Assembly: GCA_030607835.1 (NCBI GenBank)
Contig: JAUWJE010000027.1
Span: 1-12,593 of the forward strand
DNA: 12,593 nt
Direction of reading: 5' to 3'
Source: Candidatus Fermentibacterota bacterium
Lineage (GTDB): Bacteria; Fermentibacterota; Fermentibacteria; Fermentibacterales; JCC-6
Shown here: positions 1-7,999 of the stretch, piece after piece
How the letters are laid out: every line of letters starts with the position of its first letter
How positions within the stretch are numbered: position 1 is the stretch's first letter
The notes under the pieces: model-generated
What the model saw: the letters and a program-made list of their open reading frames with translations, nothing else
The model's database searches: none
Told to the model about the DNA's origin: nothing
Made by a program: the position numbers and the translations under genes

Positions 1-1824
1 AACGATTACCAGACTGCAGTGTTCCGGAATCAGACAGTTCAGGAGGATTACTGCATTGATATTCATGGATCCGATTATCTGTTCCGTATCTCCGGAGATC
101 AGGTGGTTACGTTGAGCTCTCCGGATCCCCTTCCCACGGCAAACTGGATATTCCCGAATCCCTCCAAGGGAATTCTTGTTCTGAATACTACACCACCGAT
201 TGGTCCGGATACTTATCTCACTTTGCGATTCTTTGACGTTGAGCCTCCTCGTGAGAACTGTCTTGGTCCGGATCTTCATTCGATTGTGCCTGCGGGAGAT
301 TCCAGTAATTACTACATGCGCCTTTCTCTGGGTGAAGATGTCTTGCCGGTATACTTATCGGCTCACCCTGACGGTTACGAACGGACGGCAACATGGATCA
401 TGGATGAGATACCTTTTGTTCATCCGGATCAGGGTGATCTGTGGGGTTTTTCAACAACTTCAACAGGAGATGAGAAAGTAACTGCCCAGATGATCCAACT
501 TCTTGAGGAGCATCCTGGTCTAAAGATGAACTGGCTCATTCTCCCGGATGCGATACTTACGCCAAACCGTGATTCTGTATGGTTTGAACCGGGGTGGGAG
601 GAGAGCTGGTCACACTGGCACTGCACATGGCGGATTTCAACTCTTGCTCCTCCCGACTATCTCGAATGGCTTCTCAATATCCAGAATGATGTCTATCAAT
701 GGGCTGACAGAGTGAATCTGGGATGCCACGGCTACCACCATACTCCAAACCCCGATTCTTCTTTCGGAGAGTATCACGAATTCATCACATACGAACCGGA
801 TGAACACATGGAACGATTCATGATGACAATGAGCGACATAGCTAAAATGGGTCTTGATACCGCAATGGTCAGGTCCATCAGATATGCCGGACACAGAACT
901 TCCCTTAGCGGGCTTTACGCTACAGTAGCCCATGGTTTTGAATATTACTGTAATGGCGTCCGATGGTGGGAGTTGATGGGTGGTGAACCGTTCTGGGATC
1001 TTTATATATCGAAGTATCAGACCCCTGAAGGTCGGATATGGGGGACGAATACGGTCTGGTGGGGCGATTACGTGACTCAGCAGCCATATGAATATCTCAG
1101 TACCGTACTTGAACGGGGAAAACACTGCCTTCTTGGAGCTCATCCTATCAACATGCTCGCTCCGGAGGCATGGCCAGAGCCATACAACAGGATAGACAGT
1201 TTATGTACATCTCTCGAAACCGATTATCCACATTTTGGCTGGCTGTTCCCGATCGAGTATGGTGAATTCCTTGAAGACTGTTACAACATTACAGTAAAAT
1301 CCATCCGGTGGAGGGAAGACAATCTGACAATGGATTTCTCAGGCAGTACTCCTTCAGGCCAGACAATCGTTGCCGAACTCCCTCCGGAAGCTATCATTGA
1401 GGAAGTGCTGATTGACGGAGCACCCACAAGCTGGGAAACCAGACCGGGGGGAAGACTTTTCATTACGGCAGCCGGTCTGGAACAGGATGACCATTCGCTC
1501 ATTGTAAACTGGTCAGGAACAGGTATTGAAGAAGAAAACAGCGAGTCAATTCCTTCAGCGGTTCTGAGTGTTTCCAATCCTTCCGGAAGGAGCATTACCA
1601 TTTCAGGTTCAGGCTTTCCTGCAATTCCCTGTGTCATCTCAATATATGATCTGTCAGGTAGAGAAATTCTCAGAAAGCAGATTCCTTCCGACGAGAATGG
1701 ATCATTCACAGCGGTGATAGACTGGACCACCGGCGGCAGAGCATATCCCCCGAACGGCGTATACTTTGTAATGACTCAATCAGCCGATGTCCGTGTTTCT
1801 GCTCCCGTGGTGCATTTACAGTGA
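1..1824 (+). CDS. Exported NodB/polysaccharide-deacetylase-like protein with FlgD/T9SS-type C-terminal domain (5' end missing)
   Basis: The reading frame is open from the first base, so the true start lies upstream; the GTG at 19 is only the first internal start codon. The 607 visible residues begin in a beta-rich region. A middle domain (about residues 125-430 of the fragment) resembles NodB/DUF2334-type carbohydrate esterases: it has a His cluster HGYHH (H243, H246, H247), an upstream acidic segment, and many Trp and Tyr residues as in sugar-binding clefts. The last ~85 residues (from about 520) look like a FlgD-Ig/type IX secretion sorting domain, with a SNPSG start, an IYDLSGRE strand and a PNGVYFV strand near the end. 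I infer an exported, possibly surface-anchored enzyme acting on polysaccharide. The deacetylase metal triad is not fully assignable by eye, so the enzymatic activity is uncertain. The next gene starts 41 bp downstream and may be cotranscribed. Confidence 0.6.
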   Translation, partial: NDYQTAVFRNQTVQEDYCIDIHGSDYLFRISGDQVVTLSSPDPLPTANWIFPNPSKGILVLNTTPPIGPDTYLTLRFFDVEPPRENCLGPDLHSIVPAGDSSNYYMRLSLGEDVLPVYLSAHPDGYERTATWIMDEIPFVHPDQGDLWGFSTTSTGDEKVTAQMIQLLEEHPGLKMNWLILPDAILTPNRDSVWFEPGWEESWSHWHCTWRISTLAPPDYLEWLLNIQNDVYQWADRVNLGCHGYHHTPNPDSSFGEYHEFITYEPDEHMERFMMTMSDIAKMGLDTAMVRSIRYAGHRTSLSGLYATVAHGFEYYCNGVRWWELMGGEPFWDLYISKYQTPEGRIWGTNTVWWGDYVTQQPYEYLSTVLERGKHCLLGAHPINMLAPEAWPEPYNRIDSLCTSLETDYPHFGWLFPIEYGEFLEDCYNITVKSIRWREDNLTMDFSGSTPSGQTIVAELPPEAIIEEVLIDGAPTSWETRPGGRLFITAAGLEQDDHSLIVNWSGTGIEEENSESIPSAVLSVSNPSGRSITISGSGFPAIPCVISIYDLSGREILRKQIPSDENGSFTAVIDWTTGGRAYPPNGVYFVMTQSADVRVSAPVVHLQ

Positions 1825-1865
1825 ATATCTGACAAAAGCTCTTCCGTAGATTAGGTTCCCTCATC

Positions 1866-3770
1866 ATGAAAAACAGTGAATTTCGATCAGAAGATATCAG
1901 AATCACTCAGCTCGAGAACGGTCTTACCGTTATTCTTCAGGAGATGGAGTACTCTCCTGTGGCTGCTGTAACGGTAGCGTACCGCATTGGTCCATTATGG
2001 GAAACTCAGATAACAAGAGGTCTCAGTCATTTCTGTGAGCACATGATGTTCAAGGATTCGCGTAAATATGGCCCTGGCAAATTCTGGCAAATCGTTCAGC
2101 GGAATGGTGGGCTGGCAAATGCTTACACATCCAGGGATATAACGGTGTATTTCTCCGTAGTTCCCATAGCAGGTCTGGACGATATTCTGAGTCTGGAATC
2201 TGACAGAATGTTCAACTGTCTCATGGACGCAAACGAAGTAGCCTCGGAGAAAAAGGTAATACTTGAAGAAGAACTGCTCACTAGCAGAGAAAGCCCTGAA
2301 GGCGCTCTTGACATCTCCCTCTACAGTACCGCATTCAACAAACATCCATATAGAAATTCGATTACGGGTAATGCATCTGACATTCAATCATTCACGCAGA
2401 AGAAGCTGAAAAAGTTCTATAGAAACTTCTACAATCCATCAAACGCCGTAATTGCAGTCGTGGGAAGAATAGATCCTGATTCGGTATTCAGCCGCATCAA
2501 AGATCTCTTCGGATCTGAATCAATGGTAGACACAGTTCGACCGGTAATCACGTCAGAACCTCCGCAGACAGGTACCAGAAGAGTTGATAGAAAGCATCCA
2601 TCACAACTTCCAAGAATATCAATCGGCTTCAGAGTACCTGCGGCGGATCAGCAGGCATCCTCAGCACTTTCACTCATTTCAATCTATCTGGCTTCAGGGA
2701 GATCAAGCAGGTTTGAAGAGCTGCTTGTTAAACCTGGTCTGGTTCTTGATGTCGCAGCTTCAACCAACACACTGATACAACCAGGTCTTTACACAATTCA
2801 TGCGGTCCTTCCACCGGAAGGCTCTCCTGATGAAGTGGAAAAACTCATATTCAGTGAACTTGAGCGTGTATCAGCTGAGGGTATCAGTTCATCTGAAGTT
2901 CAGAGATTGAAGAAAAGAAGAACTGCATGGAGTACTATTTCAGATGCTGATCCACTGAGCAGATCAAGAAGGCTGTCTACGGGACAGGCAAGATTCGATG
3001 ATCCCCTCTATTTCTGGCACTCAATAATCAATACAGGCAAAGTAACCACTGATGAGATCAAAGCTGCTGTCTCCAGATATTTAATAAAAGACAACGCTAC
3101 AATAGCCGGACTGAAGCCAATGGGATCAATATCAGGTTATAGCGCACCGAAAGTTCCGGATGCGTCGGTGAAACCTGACCTGATTCCACCATCCAGTCTC
3201 AAACCCTCCGATATTGATATTCCGGACAGTCTTATCAGGGCACCATCTATTTCAGTTGGTGACAATGCCAGAGAAATTATCCTTGAGAACAATCTGAGAA
3301 TAATTTTGAAAAAGGATAGTTCATTTCCAGTCCTTTCCCTTGGTTTTTCCTGTCCGATGGGTGCCGATAGAGAACCGGATAAGCTGACCGGATTATCAGA
3401 AGTCACCGCTGAAGCCATGCTCTATGGAACACCGAACGAGGACAGCATCAAGTTCAATTCCAGATTGGAGAACCTTGGGAGCAGCATTGATTTATCCTCT
3501 TCGAATAAGTATGCAGGGGGAATAGTCACGGTTCTTGAGAAAGACGCGGAACAGGCACTTTCAGTAGTGGCAGACCTCTTCAGGAAGCCGGCCTTCAGAG
3601 AAGAAGACATTAACTCGATCATCAGAGACACAATTGCAAGTCTCAATGAGTGGACCAGCACCCCGATTGGCGCAGCGATGGAATCCTTTTCAAAGCAGTC
3701 GACTGATCCGCCTGAAAAATCCCCTGTTCCCTCGAAGGAATCTTTAAGTGCGATACCAGGAATGATATAG
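1866..3770 (+). CDS. M16 (insulinase/pitrilysin family) zinc peptidase, N-terminal part of a frameshifted gene
   Basis: The inverted zinc motif HFCEH (H55, E58, H59) is followed by E135, 76 residues after H59, with a supporting Glu at E128. This is the HxxEH-(~76)-E arrangement of active M16 peptidases. Residues ~10-230 form the catalytic M16 domain and ~230-420 its partner domain. From ~465 a second M16 repeat begins that lacks HxxEH (GLSEVTAEAML), as expected for the inactive half. No signal peptide or lipobox is visible at the N-terminus, so the location is unclear. A weak AGG precedes the ATG by 10 nt. The frame ends at TAG 3768-3770, in the middle of the second repeat. The homology continues in frame +2 (see 3809-4501). 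Joined, the protein would be about 880 residues, normal for two-module bacterial M16 proteins. I think 1866-4501 is one gene with a lesion or a sequencing error. Confidence 0.85.
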   Translation: MKNSEFRSEDIRITQLENGLTVILQEMEYSPVAAVTVAYRIGPLWETQITRGLSHFCEHMMFKDSRKYGPGKFWQIVQRNGGLANAYTSRDITVYFSVVPIAGLDDILSLESDRMFNCLMDANEVASEKKVILEEELLTSRESPEGALDISLYSTAFNKHPYRNSITGNASDIQSFTQKKLKKFYRNFYNPSNAVIAVVGRIDPDSVFSRIKDLFGSESMVDTVRPVITSEPPQTGTRRVDRKHPSQLPRISIGFRVPAADQQASSALSLISIYLASGRSSRFEELLVKPGLVLDVAASTNTLIQPGLYTIHAVLPPEGSPDEVEKLIFSELERVSAEGISSSEVQRLKKRRTAWSTISDADPLSRSRRLSTGQARFDDPLYFWHSIINTGKVTTDEIKAAVSRYLIKDNATIAGLKPMGSISGYSAPKVPDASVKPDLIPPSSLKPSDIDIPDSLIRAPSISVGDNAREIILENNLRIILKKDSSFPVLSLGFSCPMGADREPDKLTGLSEVTAEAMLYGTPNEDSIKFNSRLENLGSSIDLSSSNKYAGGIVTVLEKDAEQALSVVADLFRKPAFREEDINSIIRDTIASLNEWTSTPIGAAMESFSKQSTDPPEKSPVPSKESLSAIPGMI

Positions 3771-3808
3771 TCCATTTCCACAGGGAATACTGTCGTCCAG
3801 CAGGTGCG

Positions 3809-4501
3809 GTGATCACGGCTGTCGGTGATTTCAATGAAAATGATCTTGTGGGTTTAATAAACAGATATTTCTCCGATTGGAAGAATCCTGAATCCCCTCT
3901 AAAACAAGAGGAGGAGGTCAAGAACTCGAAGAATACAACTGAATCATCGATTCAGCTTGAAGGAAGGGAACAGATTGCAGTAATCCTTGGTTCACCGGCA
4001 CCTCCAAGATTTGGTCGAGACACGTACGCTTTCCACATTCTAAATGGGATTCTTGGTGAAGGAATTGGATCAAGACTCGGCAGAAGTATCAGAGAAACCG
4101 GATTGACATACCATGTCAGCAGTATTTACCTGCCCTTCGCCTCCAGGGGCAGGCTGGCGATTATTCTTCTTACAAGTCCATCCGCATTCAGGGAAGCATT
4201 GGGAAAACTGAAAGACGAACTATCAAAACTTGCTGAAAGTCCGGTGAGCAGGAATGAACTCAGACTGGAGAAGGCAAGTTATATCGGTCATCAGGAACTC
4301 GGAATGATGAAATACAGTGCAATTTCCAGAGTACTACTTAATTACGCTTCGATGAACCTTCCACTTGACCACGACAGAAATTCACTCAGGATAATTGCAG
4401 AACTCACTGAGATTGATCTTCAGAAAGCAGCTGAACGATGGTTAGGTAGAGGAATTACATACCTTTCAGTTGCTGGTGCGGTGAATAAAGATCTTGTTTA
4501 A
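3809..4501 (+). pseudogene. C-terminal fragment of the frameshifted M16 peptidase
   Basis: This fragment carries the rest of the second, non-catalytic M16 repeat. It has a VITAVGDFNEN strand-helix typical of the M16 core, an LGEGIGSRLGRSIRETGLTY-type stretch (the conserved region after the central helix), and the final helical module. The frame is open upstream to 3716, and the conserved segment IVHFHREYCRPAGA (about 3767-3808) lies before the first possible start, the GTG at 3809. An independent start would therefore remove conserved core sequence, and no good Shine-Dalgarno is seen. That argues for a continuation of the 1866 gene rather than a separate gene. The 3' end overlaps the convergent exporter gene by 47 bp. 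Confidence 0.8.
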
Positions 4502-5396
4502 CCTTTTTCTTTTTCCATTTCTCCTGCAGAAGGATACCGCTTATCACGAGAAGTAATCCTCCTACGGTGAAAATTCCAATTTGCTCACCTACAATGGAAC
4601 CAATGAAAACAAGAGCCAGAAAGGGAGTCAGGTAGATGAGATTCCCTATTTCCGCTGTAGTATCAGCAAGCTCAAGAGCTTTCTGCCAGATAACAAATGT
4701 GATACCCATCTCGAAAATCCCCACATAGACGGCACCGGCTATTCCCACAAGATCCGTCTGGACAATATTCGCCAGTCTCCCGGTCATCAATCCAAACAGG
4801 ACAAGATAGACTATGCCGAAGGAAAACGCTTCCGCGAGAGTTACAACAGCATTACCGGAAGAACGAAGATTCATGATCCAGAAAGCTGCCCATATTACTG
4901 TGCTCAACAGAGCAAGTCCTAGGGCAGTTATGGATAGATATCCACCAGCCGGATTTCCACCAAGCACAAGCACTGCAACTCCACAGAAACTAATGCACGA
5001 AGAGATCAGAATTCTCGATGTGATTCTCTGCCTGAGAAAGGGAATTGAAAGAAGCAGGAGCATTATCGGCCAGAGGTAGTTGATTACCATGGCTATCTGA
5101 GCAGGCAATCTGTCGTATGCCTCAAAGAGTACAAGATAGTAAAGGAATGGATTCAGCAGCCCTCTGATAGAGGCTCCCGCAAGCCTTTTCCCGGAAAAGA
5201 CAATAGATCCACTTACTCTTTTCTTCACAAGAACCAGTGTCCAGAGAATTATTAAAGAAACACAGGAAGCAAGGAACACCAGCTTGAAAGGAGTAAGGCT
5301 TCGAAGAGACAGTTTGAAAGCGGTTGATGCTGTGGACCAGAACAGCACGGCAACAATCGCAAGTAGTCTGGATTTCTTCCAGTAAACACTCTTCAT
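4455..5396 (-). CDS. EamA/DMT-superfamily membrane transporter (10 TM)
   Basis: The 313-residue protein is very hydrophobic, with about ten predicted membrane helices in two EamA repeats (about residues 8-145 and 160-295). A charged C-terminal tail (EKWKKKKVKQD) is probably cytoplasmic. The first helix, with LFWSTASTAFKLSL, has the typical start of EamA drug/metabolite exporters. Length and repeat pattern match the family (about 290-320 residues). Members export amino acids, other metabolites or drugs; the substrate cannot be read from sequence here. The ATG at 5394-5396 is preceded by GGAG at a 4-nt spacing. The gene is transcribed toward the M16 gene, and its last 47 bp overlap the 3' end of that gene on the opposite strand. 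No clear terminator is visible at this junction. Confidence 0.85.
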   Translation of the reverse strand: MKSVYWKKSRLLAIVAVLFWSTASTAFKLSLRSLTPFKLVFLASCVSLIILWTLVLVKKRVSGSIVFSGKRLAGASIRGLLNPFLYYLVLFEAYDRLPAQIAMVINYLWPIMLLLLSIPFLRQRITSRILISSCISFCGVAVLVLGGNPAGGYLSITALGLALLSTVIWAAFWIMNLRSSGNAVVTLAEAFSFGIVYLVLFGLMTGRLANIVQTDLVGIAGAVYVGIFEMGITFVIWQKALELADTTAEIGNLIYLTPFLALVFIGSIVGEQIGIFTVGGLLLVISGILLQEKWKKKKVKQDLYSPHQQLKGM

Positions 5397-5480
5397 ATTT
5401 CTCCATTTTCACGTTCCACTTAAACTACAATATGTTAGGTGTCCGCCATAGTAAACCAGTCACGAGTCCGGGCGAAATAT

Positions 5481-5496
5481 TCCTTATATAGAAGGA
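5481..5496. promoter_or_regulatory. 16-bp inverted repeat upstream of nrdD (possible operator)
   Basis: TCCTT-ATATAG-AAGGA has perfect 5-bp arms around an AT-rich core. Its size and AT-rich centre are like NrdR boxes (idealised as ACACTATATATAGTGT), but the flanks differ. It sits about 100 bp upstream of the promoter candidate, so a direct repressor role is not obvious. Confidence 0.3.
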
Positions 5497-5524
5497 CCGC
5501 AGATCACTGATTGTCTTCAAGATA

Positions 5525-5540
5525 GCGCAATATATGGGTT
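5525..5540. promoter_or_regulatory. Candidate NrdR-box-like site upstream of nrdD
   Basis: GCGCAATATATGGGTT matches the core of the NrdR box (C-W-A-T-A-T-A-T-W-G) at 9 of 10 positions; the outer positions match poorly. NrdR is the usual repressor of bacterial ribonucleotide reductase genes and binds pairs of such boxes near the promoter. The other candidate core (5482-5491) is 46 bp away, not the usual ~31-32 bp spacing, so this is only suggestive. Confidence 0.28.
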
Positions 5541-5580
5541 ATTGTGGCTCTGTCAGATACAAGATGTGGTGTTTTCTCAC

Positions 5581-5608
5581 TTGACGCGCGGAAGTCTGAG
5601 AATATTAT
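5581..5608 (+). promoter_or_regulatory. Probable sigma70-type promoter for the nrdD operon
   Basis: A TTGACG -35 element (5581-5586) is followed by a 16-bp spacer and a TATTAT -10 element (5603-5608). Each matches its consensus at five of six positions. Transcription would begin near 5615, leaving a leader of about 105 nt before the nrdD ATG at 5722. Confidence 0.55.
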
Positions 5609-5721
5609 CGACAAGGGGAAAAGTAGATCCGGGTAATATTATCACGATTCTATTGTTCTTTAAGTAAGAGAAAATAGCAGATTTCAATTTGGGAGTCTGC
5701 GCTTCATTGACCGAGGTAACA

Positions 5722-7836
5722 ATGGACTGGCTGATTCGCAAGCGTGACGGCAAAATAATCAATTTCAGCAAGCTGAAGATTGAAAAGGCGATCAAACGCA
5801 CACTGAAAGCATCGTCAACAGAATCCGATCCTTCCGAGATCACGGATCAGGTTGAGGCAGCGCTGTATATGAACTTCTTTAAAACAGGTTCAATTCCTAC
5901 GGTTGAGCAGATACAGGATTTCGTTGAAGAAACTTTTGTGCTTCGCAAACTGACTTCCGCTGCGCGAGCGTTCATTCTTTACAGAGAAAAGAAAAGTGAA
6001 GCCAGGGATGTTGATCATCTTCTGAGCGGAATGGTAGGAGCTGTTTCCGACTATATCAGCAGAGATGACTGGAGAGTAAAAGAGAATTCAAACATGAATT
6101 ACTCCCTCCAGGGTTTGAATTTCTATCTGTCATCTTCAATTACGAGGAGATACTGGCTCAGCAGAATCTATACTCCCAGAATTCGAGGATTCCAGGAGAA
6201 CGGTGATTTTCACATACATGATCTGGGAATACTTGGACCGTATTGTGTTGGATGGGATCTCATGACACTGCTAAAGGAAGGATTCAGGGGAGCAAGGGGA
6301 AAAACCGAATCAAATCCACCCGTTCATCTCAGAACAGCACTCGGTCAGGTTGTGAATTATTTCTACACCCTCCAGGGAGAGGCTGCCGGTGCACAGGCCT
6401 TCTCGAATTTCGATACGCTTCTTGCACCATTCATCAGATATGACAAGCTGGATTATACGCAGGTCAAACAGGCTTTTCAGGAATTCCTTTTTAATATTAA
6501 TATCCCGACCAGAGTAGGATTTCAGGCTCCATTCACAAACATCACTATGGACCTTAAACCTACAGAGGCTCTCTCTGATCAGAATGTAATAATTGGAGGT
6601 AAAGAGAAAGACGCGGTATATGGTGATTTCCAGGCGGAAATGAACATGATAAACCACGCATTCGCTGAACTCATGATGGAAGGCGACTCGAAAGGAAGAA
6701 TCTTCACTTTCCCGATACCCACTTACAACCTGACAAAGGATTTCAACTGGGATGATGAAAACCTCAAGCCGATGTGGGAAATGACCGGGAAATACGGTGT
6801 TCCATACTTCAGCAATTTTGTTAATTCAGACATGGACCCTGATGATGCCAGGAGCATGTGCTGCAGACTGCGTCTTGATAACAGAGAACTTCGAAGCAGA
6901 GGGGGCGGATTGTTCGGTTCAAATCCCCTGACAGGTTCAATTGGTGTTGTTACGATAAACCTTCCCAGGATCGGTTACACATCAGCAGATGAAGAAGAAT
7001 TCTATGACCGTCTTTCATCCGTAATGGAAGCTGCAAGAGAATCACTTGAGCTCAAGCGTGATCTAATCGAAAAACTAACGGATAGAGGTCTTTACCCATA
7101 TACAAGTCATTACCTGCGCAGCATCAAACATGATCAGGGGAAATACTGGAGCAATCACTTCTCGACTATCGGACTCATCGGTATGAACGAATGCTGCATG
7201 AATTTCCTCGGGAAGAGTATCGCTACCGAAGAAGGACGATTGTGGGCACTTTCGATTCTTGAATTCATGAGAGATAAGCTATCGGAGTTCCAGGAGGAGA
7301 CTGGCAACCTGTACAATCTTGAGGCATCCCCGGCGGAAGGTGCTTCCTACAGCCTGGCCAGAAAAGACATGAAGGAATTCCCGGACGCGTATTTCATGGG
7401 CAGTTCAGACCCTTATTACACTAACTCTGTTCATCTGCCCGTAACGGAGCAGATGGATGTCTACTCTCTGCTTGAGCATCAGGACCCTCTCCAGACAATG
7501 TTTACAGGAGGAACTGTTGTTCACATCTTCATAGGTGAAGCAATTACAGATTGGAAAATGGTTCGGAAACTGGCAAAATCCATTGTTACGAGATTCCATC
7601 TGCCATATTTCAGTTTTACTCCTACTTTTTCCATCTGCCCGATTCATGGCTATATTGCGGGAGAACATTTCCTGTGCCCGTATCCACACAGTAAAGAGGA
7701 ACTTTCTGAATTCGGAGAAATCGTAGACACAGATGAGCAGCTGCCCGAAGGTAGCTACAGTGAAATTGATGAAAACACCTTGGAGGAACAGGGAAGTCTG
7801 TTCCTCAACATCGGAAAGGTTCAAACAAATGTCTGA
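5722..7836 (+). CDS. nrdD: Anaerobic (class III) ribonucleoside-triphosphate reductase, large chain lacking its glycyl-radical loop
   Basis: This enzyme reduces ribonucleotides to deoxyribonucleotides without oxygen. Residues 2-~95 form an ATP-cone regulatory domain (DWLIRKRDGKIINFSK start). The ten-stranded barrel follows. It contains HDLGILGPYCVGWD with C175 as the first active-site Cys, a Cys pair C380/C381 (MCCRLRLD) for the thiyl-radical position, and GMNECCMNFLG. A Zn-type segment near the end has C639, H642, C652 and H656. The usual C-terminal glycyl-radical motif is absent: the frame ends at TGA 7834-7836 after an acidic tail. That motif is in the next ORF, which overlaps this one by 8 bp. 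The ATG at 5722 is preferred over the in-frame TTG at 5689 because GAGGT (5713-5717) precedes it and the ATP cone begins right after it. The 704 residues are close to full NrdD size even without the loop. Confidence 0.92.
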   Translation: MDWLIRKRDGKIINFSKLKIEKAIKRTLKASSTESDPSEITDQVEAALYMNFFKTGSIPTVEQIQDFVEETFVLRKLTSAARAFILYREKKSEARDVDHLLSGMVGAVSDYISRDDWRVKENSNMNYSLQGLNFYLSSSITRRYWLSRIYTPRIRGFQENGDFHIHDLGILGPYCVGWDLMTLLKEGFRGARGKTESNPPVHLRTALGQVVNYFYTLQGEAAGAQAFSNFDTLLAPFIRYDKLDYTQVKQAFQEFLFNINIPTRVGFQAPFTNITMDLKPTEALSDQNVIIGGKEKDAVYGDFQAEMNMINHAFAELMMEGDSKGRIFTFPIPTYNLTKDFNWDDENLKPMWEMTGKYGVPYFSNFVNSDMDPDDARSMCCRLRLDNRELRSRGGGLFGSNPLTGSIGVVTINLPRIGYTSADEEEFYDRLSSVMEAARESLELKRDLIEKLTDRGLYPYTSHYLRSIKHDQGKYWSNHFSTIGLIGMNECCMNFLGKSIATEEGRLWALSILEFMRDKLSEFQEETGNLYNLEASPAEGASYSLARKDMKEFPDAYFMGSSDPYYTNSVHLPVTEQMDVYSLLEHQDPLQTMFTGGTVVHIFIGEAITDWKMVRKLAKSIVTRFHLPYFSFTPTFSICPIHGYIAGEHFLCPYPHSKEELSEFGEIVDTDEQLPEGSYSEIDENTLEEQGSLFLNIGKVQTNV
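7813..7819 (+). promoter_or_regulatory. Shine-Dalgarno site for the glycyl-radical ORF
   Basis: GGAAAGG lies inside the 3' end of nrdD, 9 nt before the ATG at 7829. It supports independent, coupled initiation of the small ORF rather than a simple break in nrdD. Confidence 0.5.
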
Positions 7837-7999
7837 AGCCAATGGAAAAACACGTATAAAGGCAATCAGAGCAGAAGTATATTCAAGAATTGTGGGTTAT
7901 TACAGGCCTGTCCAGAATTGGAATCGCGGAAAAAGGGAGGAATTTTCTCAGCGGAAGTATATCACTCTTGAGAAATCGAAACAAAAGGTTGCTAATTGA
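7829..7999 (+). CDS. Separate glycyl-radical loop polypeptide of the anaerobic ribonucleotide reductase (56 aa)
   Basis: The ORF encodes only 56 residues, but they match the extreme C-terminus of NrdD: EVYSRIVGYYRPVQNWNRGK, with G23 as the expected glycyl-radical residue, then a basic tail. In ordinary NrdD this stretch follows the Zn segment in the same chain. Here it is in the +1 frame relative to nrdD. Its ATG overlaps the nrdD stop (ATGTCTGA, 7829-7836), a GGAAAGG precedes it by 9 nt, and its own TGA overlaps the TTG of nrdG (TTGA, 7996-7999). These features suit a translationally coupled three-gene operon in which the radical loop is a subunit that NrdG activates and that docks into NrdD. 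The alternative is a one-base indel in the assembly or genome joining what should be one chain of about 760 residues. The motif assignment is firm; its status as a separate gene is not. Confidence 0.7.
   Translation: MSEANGKTRIKAIRAEVYSRIVGYYRPVQNWNRGKREEFSQRKYITLEKSKQKVAN

Larger units (their letters stand above)
5397..5721. other. 325-bp divergent intergenic region between the EamA transporter and nrdD
   Basis: No convincing ORF, tRNA or other RNA gene is visible here. It must hold the promoters for two divergent genes. On the nrdD side I see a sigma70-like promoter (5581-5608), a 16-bp inverted repeat at 5481-5496, an NrdR-box-like site at 5525-5540, and two copies of AATATTATC at 5601-5609 and 5635-5643. 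I could not find a convincing promoter for the transporter. Confidence 0.6.

Noticed and set aside
637..1143. Long antisense ORF within the first gene
   Set aside because: It is a shadow of a clearly coding + strand frame with recognisable domains, and its translation resembles nothing.
5689..5721. TTG at 5689 as the nrdD start
   Set aside because: No Shine-Dalgarno suits it, and it adds residues before the ATP cone; the ATG at 5722 has GAGGT at a good distance.
7733..7828. Upstream extension of the glycyl-radical ORF to an ATG at 7733
   Set aside because: The residues before 7829 in this frame do not look like NrdD, whereas the overlapping nrdD frame is coding-like (acidic tail); the ATG at 7829 with GGAAAGG is the better start.
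7825..7840. Programmed +1 frameshift joining nrdD and the glycyl-radical ORF
   Set aside because: The site reads AAT GTC TGA; it lacks a slippery codon like the CTT TGA C of RF2, and GTC to TCT slippage would pair poorly. Re-initiation fits better.
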